Below, piece by piece: positions 47,692 to 57,863 of a stretch of 64,000 bases of DNA (position 1 is its first letter; each line of letters begins with the position of its first letter). Below the pieces are notes generated by a model, which was given only the letters and a program-made list of their open reading frames with translations, had not been told where the DNA came from and did not search any database. Origin of the DNA: JASSUD01 sp031963445 (GTDB lineage: Bacteria > Pseudomonadota > Gammaproteobacteria > Burkholderiales > Burkholderiaceae); the NCBI GenBank assembly GCA_031963445.1, contig JASSUH010000001.1, forward strand, positions 1,240,001 through 1,304,000, read 5' to 3'. The position numbers were made by a program, and so were the translations under genes.

Positions 47692-49146
47692 ATGCAAGAC
47701 GCTCCTCATTTCACCTTTGTTTTATTTGGCGCAACTGGCGATTTAGCGATGCGCAAGGTTTTGCCCGCTCTCTACGCTTCGCATCATGCTCAGATGTTGG
47801 CGCAGCAAGGAAAAATTGTGGCGGTGGCGCGTGGCGCACCGGATAAAGCTGCTTATTTGCAATGGGTTGATAAAGCAGTACGCCCTTATTTAGATGTTTT
47901 TGATGACAGCACGTGGCACAGCTTTTTACAACGCTTTGAATATGTGCAGCTGGATTTATTAAAACGCGAGGATTTTGTTTATTTACGCGATGCGCTTAAA
48001 GGTAGTGAGGGTGCGCTGATCTTTTATCTTGCCACCGGCCCTTCGCTATTTATGCCTATTTGCCAAGCGCTAGCTGCAATAGGATTGAGCGAAAAAGCAC
48101 GTATCGTGCTGGAAAAACCACTTGGCTATGACTTAGCTTCGTCGCAAACGATTAACGATGCGGTCGGGGAGATTTTTTCAGAATCGCAAATTTATCGGAT
48201 CGACCATTACCTTGGTAAAGAGCCTGTGCACAATCTGCTGGCGTTACGTTTTGGTAATGTGCTTTTTGAGCCACTGTGGCGGCGCGAATGGGTCTCTAAC
48301 ATTCAAATTACGATAGCTGAAGACATCGGCGTTGAAGCGCGTGGCCACTCTTATGATCAAATGGGTGCGCTGCGCGATATGGTGCAAAACCATTTATTGC
48401 AGCTGTTAGCTATCGTCGCGATGGAGCCACCGCATTCAATGGAATCCCATTGCGTGCGCAACGAAAAATTACGCGTGCTGAATGCATTAAAACCTATTTT
48501 GCCTGATCAAATTGAGCAATCTGTCGTGCGTGGACAATACCAGGCAGGCTTAATTAAAGGTAAAGCAGTACCAGCCTACAACACCGAACCAGGGGTCAAA
48601 AAAGACAGCACGACTGAGACTTTTGTCGCGCTTAAAGTCGAAATCGAAAATTGGCGTTGGGCCGGCGTACCATTTTTTTTACGTACGGGTAAACGACTCG
48701 CTAAACGTGGCGCGGAAATTGTGATCAATTTTCGCCGAGTACCGCATTCCGCGCTTGGCGTGAGTGCTTTGCACGCAGCGCCTAATCGTTTGGTGATGCA
48801 ACTCCAACCCAATGAGTCAATCCATTTGCATTGCTTAGCCAAGCAGCCGGGCGAGGGAATGAATTTAGCGAACGTGCATCTTGATCTGGCGTTTGATGAT
48901 TACTTTAAAGAAAAGCAAATGGATGCTTACCAGCGTCTTTTGTTGGATGTGATTCACGGCAGACTCGCGCTTTTTGTGCGACGTGATGAACAAGAGCAAG
49001 CGTGGCGTTGGGTTGAGCCGATTTTGGCAGCTTGGTCAGCGTCTAAGCAAGTTCCAGAACCTTATGTCGCAGGCAGCTGGGGGCCAGCGGCCGCGCATTG
49101 GCTGGTCGCGCGGCATGGTGCAGCTTGGTTGGAAGAAGGGCAGTGA
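47692..49146 (+). CDS. zwf: Glucose-6-phosphate dehydrogenase
   Basis: 484 residues. Oxidises glucose 6-phosphate to 6-phosphogluconolactone with NADP reduction. The coenzyme site FGATGDLAMRKVLPALY is at the N-terminus, the substrate/catalytic motif RIDHYLGKEPV near residue 170, and the C-terminal GSWGP sequence is present. Entry enzyme of the pentose-phosphate and Entner-Doudoroff routes. Its stop overlaps the pgl start by one base, and pgl overlaps glk, so the three are one operon in biochemical order. Confidence 0.97.
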   Translation: MQDAPHFTFVLFGATGDLAMRKVLPALYASHHAQMLAQQGKIVAVARGAPDKAAYLQWVDKAVRPYLDVFDDSTWHSFLQRFEYVQLDLLKREDFVYLRDALKGSEGALIFYLATGPSLFMPICQALAAIGLSEKARIVLEKPLGYDLASSQTINDAVGEIFSESQIYRIDHYLGKEPVHNLLALRFGNVLFEPLWRREWVSNIQITIAEDIGVEARGHSYDQMGALRDMVQNHLLQLLAIVAMEPPHSMESHCVRNEKLRVLNALKPILPDQIEQSVVRGQYQAGLIKGKAVPAYNTEPGVKKDSTTETFVALKVEIENWRWAGVPFFLRTGKRLAKRGAEIVINFRRVPHSALGVSALHAAPNRLVMQLQPNESIHLHCLAKQPGEGMNLANVHLDLAFDDYFKEKQMDAYQRLLLDVIHGRLALFVRRDEQEQAWRWVEPILAAWSASKQVPEPYVAGSWGPAAAHWLVARHGAAWLEEGQ

Positions 49147-49865
49147 TGAAATTGTCGACGCAGCCAGCGATTAAGTTACACACCTTTCAAACGCCACAGG
49201 CGCAAGCGCAGGCGTTGACGCAAGCGATAGGCACAACGCTGCAAGCGGTACTAGCTAAGCGCGAGCGTGCATGTTTGGCTGTCTCAGGTGGAAATAGTCC
49301 AACCCTTTTCTTGCAAACCTTATCGATGAGCGAATTGGCTTGGCCGCGGATTGATATCACGCTAGTCGATGAGCGTTGGGTTGATGAGAATCATACTGCC
49401 AGTAATGCAGCCTTAGTACGCGGTACGCTTTTACAAAATAAAGCGCAGGCGGCGCATTTTATACCGTTGGTCGATCTTAACTGCGAGCCTAGCCTACACT
49501 TGCGGCAATTGAATGCAGATAAATTGTTGATTCATCTGCCCGATGTGGCAGTGCTTGGAATGGGTGAAGATGGACATACTGCGTCGCTCTTTGCCGATAC
49601 GCCTGAATGGGAACAGGCACTGATTACACAGCAGCGTTTGTTGCTGCTGCATCCGCAGCTTGCTCCTTATCAGCGGATTAGCTGGTCGTTTGCTGCACTC
49701 GCGCAAATGGGGCAACTTTTTTTATGGATTACAGGCGAACGCAAATTGGCTGTCTTGCAAGAAGCTCTCGAGCAACCGCTTGATAATGCGATTTCCAAAC
49801 TCATTCATGATTTTAAAGTGACACTTAATGTTTATTGGTGTGCAGCTCAAAACAACGATGCTTAA
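49146..49865 (+). CDS. pgl: 6-phosphogluconolactonase
   Basis: 239 residues from the ATG at 49146 (GAAGGG upstream, TGATG overlap with zwf). DevB/SOL-type lactonase with LAVSGGNSPTLFLQTLS, the VDERWVDENHTASN motif, and LGMGEDGHTASLFADTP holding the catalytic His region. It hydrolyses the zwf product to 6-phosphogluconate. The overlap of 8 bases with glk suggests coupled translation. Confidence 0.96.
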   Translation: MKLSTQPAIKLHTFQTPQAQAQALTQAIGTTLQAVLAKRERACLAVSGGNSPTLFLQTLSMSELAWPRIDITLVDERWVDENHTASNAALVRGTLLQNKAQAAHFIPLVDLNCEPSLHLRQLNADKLLIHLPDVAVLGMGEDGHTASLFADTPEWEQALITQQRLLLLHPQLAPYQRISWSFAALAQMGQLFLWITGERKLAVLQEALEQPLDNAISKLIHDFKVTLNVYWCAAQNNDA

Positions 49866-50877
49866 TGAAAAAAAAGCGGTGAACAAAGCGGAAAATCAAG
49901 CAGAGAACCAAGCGGCTAGCGAGTTACGTCTGTTAGCCGATATTGGGGGCACCAATGCACGCTTTGCTCTTGTCGATGAAGCCGGCGTAATCGCGCATGT
50001 TCGCCGCTATCGGTGTGCTGATTACGCGGATATTGTGCAAGTTATTCAAGCTTATCTGTCTACGGCTCAACTAAATGATCTGCAGCATGCAGCCATCGCT
50101 ATTGCCAATCCTGTGGAAGGTGATCAAGTCAAGATGACCAACCATGATTGGGCTTTCTCGATTGAGGCCACGCGCCGTGCGTTAAACCTGCAAACCTTTT
50201 TAGTGGTCAACGATTTCACCGCGTTAGCGATGGCGCTGCCTCTTTTAACCGAAACACAACGTATACAAATAGGTACTGGAACACCTCGTGCTAACCATGC
50301 ACTCGGTTTGATTGGGCCCGGTACGGGGCTAGGGGTTTCAGGTTTGATTCCTACTGCTGAAGGTTGGGTGGCATTAGCCAGCGAAGGCGGTCATACCAGC
50401 TTTGCGCCATGTGACGAACGTGACGACTATATTTTGCAATACGCGCGTCAGCACTGGCAGCATGTATCGTTTGAACGCGTGGCTGCAGGGCCTGGCATTG
50501 CGTTGATCTATCGGGCATTAGCTGCGCGTGCTAAGCACGCTATAGTCACTGATGACCCAGCTAAGATTGCCCAATTAGGTGTAGCGGGTGAGCCGCTGGC
50601 AGCTGAAACGTTGGATTGCTTCTGCGGCATCTTAGGTACCTTTGCGGGTAATTTGGCCTGTACGTTAGGGGCGTTGGGCGGTATTTATATAGGTGGGGGC
50701 ATCGTGCCACGCCTGCCAGATTTTTTTGCCCATTCCTCATTTCGGGCGCGATTTGAAGCAAAAGGGCGGTTTAGTGCTTATTTGGCGCAAATTCCTACTT
50801 ATTTAGTCACCGCTGAAAATCCAACTCTGCTCGGCGTTTCAGCGCTTTTGGCGAAACACTTAAATAGCGTTTCTTAA
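49858..50877 (+). CDS. glk: Glucokinase, without HexR domain
   Basis: 339 residues from the ATG at 49858. ROK-independent Glk type: the phosphate-1 motif LADIGGTNARFAL, VVNDFTALAMALP with the catalytic Asp, GPGTGLGVSGL, and GGIYIGGGIVPRL. A 25-residue Asn/Lys/Gln-rich N-terminal stretch precedes the domain. In free-living Burkholderia this gene is typically fused to an RpiR/HexR regulator of about 290 residues; here the protein stops right after the kinase fold, so the regulator is absent. Third gene of the zwf-pgl-glk operon. Confidence 0.94.
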   Translation: MLNEKKAVNKAENQAENQAASELRLLADIGGTNARFALVDEAGVIAHVRRYRCADYADIVQVIQAYLSTAQLNDLQHAAIAIANPVEGDQVKMTNHDWAFSIEATRRALNLQTFLVVNDFTALAMALPLLTETQRIQIGTGTPRANHALGLIGPGTGLGVSGLIPTAEGWVALASEGGHTSFAPCDERDDYILQYARQHWQHVSFERVAAGPGIALIYRALAARAKHAIVTDDPAKIAQLGVAGEPLAAETLDCFCGILGTFAGNLACTLGALGGIYIGGGIVPRLPDFFAHSSFRARFEAKGRFSAYLAQIPTYLVTAENPTLLGVSALLAKHLNSVS

Positions 50878-51006
50878 AAGTTGTGTGGCAATTGGCTTAA
50901 TTTGCCTTATTCGAGTCAGTATTTTGAAGACTAATGTATTATCCGCCCTGATGAGGTCGAAGAAAGCTTGCCTGATTAAATTTAGACTCATCAATCATCG
51001 AATCTC

Positions 51007-51150
51007 TTAAGAACCTGATTTCAAAGAGCAGAGGTTTTATAGGTGATCGGTAATCATGTTGGGGTTCCGTATTTAATTAAACCCGTCACCCCAACATGAT
51101 TACCGATCACCTCTAGTCTCATCTTTTCATAGACTTTGAACAGGTTCTTA
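51007..51150. repeat. GGTTGGGGTGAC-type compound palindrome, copy 11
   Basis: The ends TTAAGAACCTG.. and TTTGAACAGGTTCTTAA. The inner pair AGGTGATCGGTAATCATGTT / AACATGATTACCGATCACCT is a perfect 20-bp inverted repeat continuing into GGGGT / ACCCC. Unlike other copies, the inner arms include locus-specific sequence. The rest of the 50878-51250 gap holds no gene. Confidence 0.85.
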
Positions 51151-51250
51151 AATCTCTCTTAAAAATACCTTCTTGCAAGGTCATACGAGCGCCCATAACG
51201 CTAATGAAGTTTGGGCATAGGGTAAGTTTGTCCGCTCCTGGAGAGCCAAT

Positions 51251-52996
51251 ATGCGCTTAAGTATTCGGTTATCAAAGCCCAATGCGCCTGCCTGGCGCTT
51301 GTTTCCCAATCGTTGGGATTTAATTGTGCTGCCTTTGATTATGGGAGCCATTGCACTGGCTGCAGCTGGCTTGCATCAAACAATGGCACCGTTAACAAGC
51401 CTGAAAATACAGACGATTTCGCTGCATCCGAACCATCTACCCGAATATGCGCTGCGCACTACGTTGCGTATGCTCGCGGCAATGGTGGCGTCGTTGCTAT
51501 TCACCTTCGCGTATGGTGCACTGGCTGCGAAAAGCCGCCGCGCTGAAAAAATACTCGTGCCGCTGTTAGATATTTTGCAATCGGTACCGGTACTTGGGTA
51601 TATCTCATTTACCGTGACTTTTTTCCTGGCCTTATTTCCAGGTCGAGTAGCGGGTGCTGAATGTGCCGCTATCTTTGCGATTTTTACCGCGCAAGCTTGG
51701 AATATGACGTTTAGCTTTTATCAGTCGCTACGCACGGTGCCACGAGATTTGGAGGAGGTGTCACGCAGCTTTCATTTAACGGGTTGGCAACGTTTTTGGA
51801 AGTTGGAAGTACCATTTTCGATGCCAGGCTTGCTCTGGAACATGATGATGTCGATGTCAGGCAGTTGGTTTTTTATCGTGGCATCCGAAGCCATTACCGT
51901 TGGCAACACTGAAATTAGCTTGCCAGGCATTGGTGCTTATCTTGCCGAGGCAGTCGTGCAACGCGACTTAAATGCAGTGGGTTGGGTGGTGCTAACGATG
52001 ATTGTCGTTATTTTTATCTACGACCAATTACTGTTTCGTCCGCTTATCGCATGGGCCGATAAATTCCGCCTAGAAACAACTGCAGGGACCGCGACTGAGT
52101 CCTGGGTGTTGGATTTAGTTCAACGCACACGTTTGATTCGCCGCTTGCTGGTGCCTTTGGGTTGGATCATGGGCGTAGTCGCACGCTTACCGCTAGGTTT
52201 TCCTCAACTATCTGTGGTGAAGACCACTGCAGCTACGCGTCGAGTTGCTTCAAAAGTAGTGGATGCTTTCTGGATATTATTGTTCGCAGTCAGTGCTTTG
52301 TACGTGATTTGGCAAGTGCTGGCTTATACCCGCACGGCCTTAAGTTGGGATGATGTGCGGCAAGTGCTAGGCTTAGGTGCACTGACACTGCTGCGCGTGA
52401 CTTTATTGATTGTGCTGGCCTCAGTAATCTGGGTGCCAATTGGTGTACTAATTGGGAATAGGCCTGCGCTGGCAGAGAAAGTTCAGCCGATTGTTCAGTT
52501 TATGGCAGCTTTCCCGGCTAATTTGCTGTTTCCCATTTTTGTTGTGCTGTTGGTGCGCTTTAAGCTTAACGCCGATATATGGCTTTCCCCCCTGATTATT
52601 CTGGGTGCACAGTGGTACATCCTGTTTAATGTGATAGCCGGCACGATGGCTTATCCGAATGACTTTAAGGAAGCCGCCGCAAACTTTCAAATTCGTGGCT
52701 GGCAATGGTGGCGGCAGGTGATGTTGCCAGGCATTTTTCCTTATTATGTAACGGGCGCGATCACCGCTTCTGGTGGGGCATGGAATGCGAGCATTGTGTC
52801 TGAGGCGGTAGCCTGGGGCAATACAAAAATTGTCGCGCACGGCTTAGGTGCTTATATCGCTGAGATGACGGAAGCCGGGGATTATCCGCACATTCTTTTA
52901 GGGATCGCGGTGATGTCGCTCTTCGTCACATTATTTAATCGTTTGCTATGGCGTCCTATGTATCGGTACGCTGAAAATAAACTTCGTCTAGATTAA
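51251..52996 (+). CDS. Fused double ABC permease (nitrate/sulfonate-type family)
   Basis: 581 residues: two homologous permease halves in one chain, each with about six membrane helices and an EAA-type loop (EEVSRSFHLTGWQRFWKLEVP and EAAANFQIRGWQWWRQVMLP). The start is the ATG at 51251 with GGAGAG just upstream. It belongs to the fused permease family found with nitrate/sulfonate/taurine-type ATPases. The ATPase gene follows after 4 bases; no periplasmic binding protein is encoded in the window. Substrate unknown. Confidence 0.88.
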   Translation: MRLSIRLSKPNAPAWRLFPNRWDLIVLPLIMGAIALAAAGLHQTMAPLTSLKIQTISLHPNHLPEYALRTTLRMLAAMVASLLFTFAYGALAAKSRRAEKILVPLLDILQSVPVLGYISFTVTFFLALFPGRVAGAECAAIFAIFTAQAWNMTFSFYQSLRTVPRDLEEVSRSFHLTGWQRFWKLEVPFSMPGLLWNMMMSMSGSWFFIVASEAITVGNTEISLPGIGAYLAEAVVQRDLNAVGWVVLTMIVVIFIYDQLLFRPLIAWADKFRLETTAGTATESWVLDLVQRTRLIRRLLVPLGWIMGVVARLPLGFPQLSVVKTTAATRRVASKVVDAFWILLFAVSALYVIWQVLAYTRTALSWDDVRQVLGLGALTLLRVTLLIVLASVIWVPIGVLIGNRPALAEKVQPIVQFMAAFPANLLFPIFVVLLVRFKLNADIWLSPLIILGAQWYILFNVIAGTMAYPNDFKEAAANFQIRGWQWWRQVMLPGIFPYYVTGAITASGGAWNASIVSEAVAWGNTKIVAHGLGAYIAEMTEAGDYPHILLGIAVMSLFVTLFNRLLWRPMYRYAENKLRLD

Positions 52997-53000
52997 TCCT

Positions 53001-54317
53001 ATGAAGCAAGCTAGCCAGCCTAATCAATCACAGAACGCACGCGAAATTCTGCGCTTAACCGAGGTGCAGCGCGGTTTTACTAAGTCGCAAGGCGAATTGC
53101 TCGTGCTCGATGGAGTCAATTTGACTCTGAGCGAAGGGGAAATAGTCGGCTTGCTAGGCCGTTCAGGCTCTGGCAAATCCACTTTGCTGCGCACGATTGC
53201 AGGTTTAATTAGCCCAACCGGTGGCACCGTCGAATATCTAGGCCAGCCCTTGTCTGGGCCTGCCAAAGGGGTTGCGATGGTGTTTCAAACCTTTGCGCTA
53301 TTTCCTTGGTTGACCGTTTTAGAAAACGTGGAAGCAGGGTTAGAGGCGCTTGGCGTGAGCGCCCGTGAGCGACGCTCAAGAGCGTTGGCAGCGATTGACT
53401 TGATTGGTATGGATGGCTTTGAAAATGCTTATCCGCGCGAGCTTTCAGGCGGCATGCGTCAGCGCGTTGGTTTTGCACGTGCGCTGGTCGTGGATCCGAC
53501 GCTGTTGCTGATGGATGAACCTTTCTCCGCGCTAGATGTGCTAACAGCAGAAACGCTGCGCACTGATTTTCTTGATTTGTGGAGTGAGAAACGCTTATCG
53601 ATTAAATCGGTTCTGTTGGTCACCCATAATATTGAAGAAGCTGTTTTTATGTGTGACCGCATTCTTGTGCTGTCATCGAACCCTGGGCGAGTGATCGCAG
53701 AAATTAAAGTGCCATTCGCGCATCCACGCGACCGTCTGAACCCTGCCTTTAGACGTCTAGTCGATAGCATCTACGCCAAGATGACAGCACGCCCAGCTAC
53801 CGATAATCTGCGTAAAACGCTAACGCTTGGCAGTTGGTTGCCACAAGTATCAACCAACTTAATGGCAGGTCTGATCGAAACATTGGCTGCCGCACCATAC
53901 AGCGGCAAAGCCGATTTGCCGGAAATTGCCCGTACACTGCATTTGGAAATTGACGATTTATTCCCCATCGCTGAAATGATGCAACACCTCGACTTTGCTG
54001 ACCTACGCGAAGGCGATATCCTGCTGACTCCAGCAGCCAAACTATTTGCCGAGTACGGCACGCAAGAACGCAAACAAATGTTTGCCGCCCATTTACTGCG
54101 CCAAGTGCCGCTTGCAGCCCGCATACAAAAAGTATTAAGCGAACGGCCTAAACACCGCGCTCCGCGCGTGCGTTTTGAACAAGAATTAGAAGACTTCTTA
54201 TCAGATAGCGCAGCCCAAGAAACCCTTGAATCTGTAATTAACTGGGGCCGTTACGCGGAAATTTTCTCGTATAACGACCAAACCGAGACATTTAGTTTGG
54301 AAGATGTTGAGTCGTGA
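53001..54317 (+). CDS. ABC transporter ATP-binding protein with AAA-associated C-terminal domain
   Basis: 438 residues. The N-terminal ATPase (about 15-260) has GRSGSGKST, VFQTFALFPWLTV, LSGGMRQRVGFARAL, LLMDEPFSALD and THN; this is the nitrate/sulfonate (SsuB/NrtD) class. The C-terminal 150 residues form the winged AAA-associated domain found with fused double permeases, likely regulatory. It is immediately downstream of the permease. Substrate cannot be named. Confidence 0.9.
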   Translation: MKQASQPNQSQNAREILRLTEVQRGFTKSQGELLVLDGVNLTLSEGEIVGLLGRSGSGKSTLLRTIAGLISPTGGTVEYLGQPLSGPAKGVAMVFQTFALFPWLTVLENVEAGLEALGVSARERRSRALAAIDLIGMDGFENAYPRELSGGMRQRVGFARALVVDPTLLLMDEPFSALDVLTAETLRTDFLDLWSEKRLSIKSVLLVTHNIEEAVFMCDRILVLSSNPGRVIAEIKVPFAHPRDRLNPAFRRLVDSIYAKMTARPATDNLRKTLTLGSWLPQVSTNLMAGLIETLAAAPYSGKADLPEIARTLHLEIDDLFPIAEMMQHLDFADLREGDILLTPAAKLFAEYGTQERKQMFAAHLLRQVPLAARIQKVLSERPKHRAPRVRFEQELEDFLSDSAAQETLESVINWGRYAEIFSYNDQTETFSLEDVES

Positions 54318-54485
54318 TCTGATTGAGTTATTTGAGAGGCAGCAGGCTTTTTATCTGCCTGCTGCTCTGTCCAATTGACTTAAAGACGAGCTATGCGCCG
54401 ACATTTTTGGCCACTAGCTCAAGCAAAATTTATGGTCTTTATGGTCAATTAATTCCTCGAATTTTGCTCAAACTCGGCTTTTTGG

Positions 54486-57222
54486 TTATCCACGACGGAT
54501 TGGGCTTGCGCTCCTTCTTTCTCCAGATTTCTGCGCGCTTGTTCCTTGAGCATTTTGTGAGGGAGAGGTTTTTTTTTGTATATCGCTCACTATATTGTTC
54601 AATATCTTGTCTCCATTCGGAGAATGCCCCATGATAGCTTTAACCAGTTCCCCTGCGTACGCACGATCTATTTTTTTGTTATGAGCAGCTTCTAGAAGAA
54701 ATGTGCCAAATGCCTTGATTGCCTTGTCCCTTTCTGGTTGTTCGGCAGTCACCTTAGCCCTCTTACAAGCATCAACTAATTGCTCGACTTCCTCAACCTC
54801 AAAGCCCGATTTTTCAATGATTTCACCCAATTCTAAAATTGCAGCCGCGTCCCCATTCTCGAGGGCCTTACATAAGGCAGGAGCTCCGACTGCTAAGACC
54901 ATTTCGCGAAAAGCATCAGCCGCCTCGCTCTTTCCGTTTTCGACATCAGCTTCGATACCCAACTTACCATCAGCATCTTTAGCAGCAAGTAATGTTGCTA
55001 AGTGAGCAGGCTCCAAGTTCAAGTTTTCAATGATGTCACCAAGTTTCGAAATTGCGGAGTCGCTTCCTTCCTTAATGGCCTGATGTAAGCCAGGAGTATT
55101 CGTCTCTTTATTGAAAGCGCCCAACACATTTGCTGTTATTGCAGATGGCAAATTCGCTAGTATTAAAACTTCGCCCAATACCTCGATATCCTCATCTAGA
55201 TTTCCATCGAAAGCCTCCCATAAGCTAGGAGTATATTCATGGTCGGTCAATAAATTTACTAATTTTTGAGGTTCAGGTTTGGGTTCTGACTCTGTCCCTG
55301 TTCCCTTAAGCATTTCAACAAAGTGTTTAAGAAGAGGTGTTTGTCCCTGTGCAAGAGCTTTAAACAGGCCATGAGTTTCGTTAGGGTTGCTTGAGGCCAA
55401 TACCTCTGCTCTTTCGGTAGGTGTTAATTCTAAGTTGTCTAAGATTTTTTTAAAGGATTCAATAACCTTTTTATTTGAGTTTTGAAAAGCGGCAGATAAA
55501 CCGGGAGTTCCATTTGCATTTCTAGCTGCTAATAACTCTATTATCTGAGGGGTTGTTAGATTTCCTTTTTCCTTCTGCTCTACGAGAAATTTACCAAAGC
55601 ATTCAACAGCCTCGGCATTTCCTTCTTCCATTGCCGTATATAAAGCAGGAGTACCTTTATATTTTGCTGCCCATAAATTTGTTATTTGGTCTTCACTCAG
55701 AAGGTGTTTCTGTTTTTCTAATACTTCTACGCAGTTTTTAATGGACTTGGTATTTCCTTCTTGCATTGCCGTATATAAAGCAGGAATACCTTTATATTTT
55801 GCTGCACATAAATCTGTTATTTGGTCGTCACTCAGAAGGTGCTTCTGTTTGTCTAATATTCCGATCCAGTTTTCAATGGCTTCGGCGTGCCCAAACTGTA
55901 AGGCAGAAGATAAGCCAGCCCAACCCTCGGAGTTTTCAGCCGTTAAAATTTTTATTATTTTTTCTGGATTTTTTTCTGCAGCGGCAAGATCTACTTGTCT
56001 TTCTAGCTCATCTAACGGCGCGCCTGTGCTAGTAGATGAAAGAATAATGCAGAATTTTCTCTTTCTGCAGATGATAAATAATCGAAAGAAAATTTTCTTT
56101 CTGATGATGTTTGAAGCGGCTTAGAGTAAATTTCGAAAAAATTGTTAGGCACGATAGTAAAGTTCGAAACCTGCTCTTGCTTAGAGATTTCTCCAAAATA
56201 TGACTGAAAGTCTCGCTCAGAAAAAAATCTGACATTTCCCAGCTTGAGACTTTATCTAAATTACCCGATACAATAATCTCCAAGTTTGAGGCTTTATCTA
56301 AATTATCCGATACAATACGTCGATGCGTTAATGTATTATTGGGATCATATAATTTCATTGCATATTCTTTTTCTCCTATATCATTTTTCTTTGCGCTATA
56401 TTCAATCGCCATGGCATGATTGCCAGTGGTAAATAATACATGCTGTCTGTCGCCCATCTCCATTTTAGAAAATATATCTTTAGAAAATTTTCCCAATTGA
56501 GAGTGTCCAACTATATGATTTTCTTGCGCTTTAAAAAGTAAATTATAATAAGCTCTATCGTGTTCTGATCCAACATTATTAGTAATTTTGCCTACGTCTC
56601 CAAATAATTCTTGGTATGTTGTTGTAAGCTTTTGTGCTATTTTATCTTCTGCATTTTTATCGTTGATATATTCTTGATAAGCTTTTAAAATTGCCACTGA
56701 TAAATGCCGGCAAAAAATATTAGTCCTTCCTAGAGAAGGATCATCTTTCACAGAGGCTTCATTAAATGGTGCTTTCCCATTCAAATTTTGATAATCAACC
56801 ACATCAATGTCATTGAATATTGAGTAATAAAGACGTCCAGGTGCAGTATAAAATTTTTCTTGCCCATCTTTATCATAAGAATGAACAGAAACCTTTTGAG
56901 TAACTTGATTGTTTAAAGAATCTTTTGATCTTGGTGCATATACTTTGACTCCATCATGGGTGTGTACGTCAGATATTTCAAAACTATCGTGTACGGTGAC
57001 TTCTTTAATATTTTTAAAATATTTATCTTGGCCTATATATTCCCTTAGATCTAATTTTCCTTCTTTGAAATTTGTGATTTTCAAATGGGTAACGCTATCG
57101 GAGTCAGATAGATTTAATTTTTTTAACATCTGTGATATATCTGCTCCTTCGGATGTTAAGGATTTCAAGTCTTTTATATCGATGGTTAGTGCGCTTTCGT
57201 TATTTTCGTCTGAGTTAATCAT
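54486..57222 (-). pseudogene. ShET2-like effector with ankyrin-like repeats, frameshifted
   Basis: Homologous along its length to the intact gene at 59678-62335. The N-terminal part (ATG at 57222) has the ShET2-type core: CRHLSVA (Cys171), TGNHAMAIEY (His269) and LYDPNNTLTH (Asp293). After WEMSDFF the frame is lost in a run of seven A/T (56221-56227); the next frame continues SERDFQSYFGEISKQEQVSN, then ends early (FFHLLAQARR). A second shift near 56030 restores the repeat region (from GAPLDELERQVDLAAAEKNP), which runs open to 54486 as units such as LLAARNANGTPGLSAAFQN. Two lesions make it a pseudogene, unless the homopolymer gives phase-variable expression. The 168 bases between it and the ABC gene hold nothing else. 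Confidence 0.8.
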
Positions 57223-57562
57223 ATATTTCTCATTTTTATATTGGTAAATAATGATTAATATAAGAAATAAAGAAAATATTATTAATGAGGGTAAGCTGAA
57301 TTCTTTAGCAGAGGAAATCTAAAAATACACCGTATGTACGATGCCGGATGAGTCATTGCGTAAAGGAGGGGAGTAAAACGTTTGCGTAAGTCTCCTAGCC
57401 GTGAGCTAGATCTAGCCATGCGGCGCACATGCTAGATAAATAAATGAAGATGTGAGGACGCTGTGCTAGCGTCTTTCAGTTGATCAGAGAGTACTCGTTG
57501 GGAACTAGTCTTCAAGGTATATTGCTTGCATCTGCGGTCTTATTCTGAAAAGACAGGAGGGC
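57223..57562. repeat. Duplicated intergenic region, copy 1
   Basis: This divergent promoter region between the effector pseudogene and the dehydrogenase fragment matches 62336-62670, for example CTCATTTTTATATTGG, GTATGTACGATG, AAGCGTTTGCGTAAGTCTC-like text and GATCAGAGAGTACTCG. It marks the breakpoint of the tandem duplication and presumably holds promoters in both directions. Confidence 0.8.
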
Positions 57563-57691
57563 ATGATGTCAGACAAATCAGCTCAGCCAATTGCCCAACA
57601 TCAAGATTGTCAACCTGGTCTTAAAAGTTCTCTGAGCACCGCTCAAGAACAAGAACCGCTCGATGGTTTAGCCGTTTATCCCCTAAAGTGA
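57563..57691 (+). pseudogene. Short-chain dehydrogenase, 5' fragment
   Basis: The first about 21 codons (MMSDKSAQPIAQHQDCQPGL) are a copy of the intact dehydrogenase at 62674, with the same AGGAGG. The frame then diverges and stops after 42 codons (TGA at 57691). The middle of the gene is missing; the 3' part resumes at 59150 after an unrelated gene. Confidence 0.85.
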
Positions 57692-57863
57692 GGCCAGCCA
57701 TCTCCGATGGTGACCAGCTCATATGTCTCCCTGCCAGCAAAAAAGAGGCAACCTTAGCAAATTAATGGGATAGCTTTGTGTTTGTGTATAACGAGGTGCG
57801 CCTAAAGGCGCTAGGCAGGGGCACCTTTGCGTCAGCTTATTTTTTGAGTAAAAAATTCGTTAA

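Noticed and set aside
54323..54634. Plus-strand reading frame after the ABC ATPase
   Set aside because: It lies opposite the end of the effector pseudogene and has no binding site or family features.
55741..56124. Plus-strand reading frames in the effector pseudogene
   Set aside because: They are mirror frames of the repeat-coding region on the minus strand, whose homology to the intact copy is clear.
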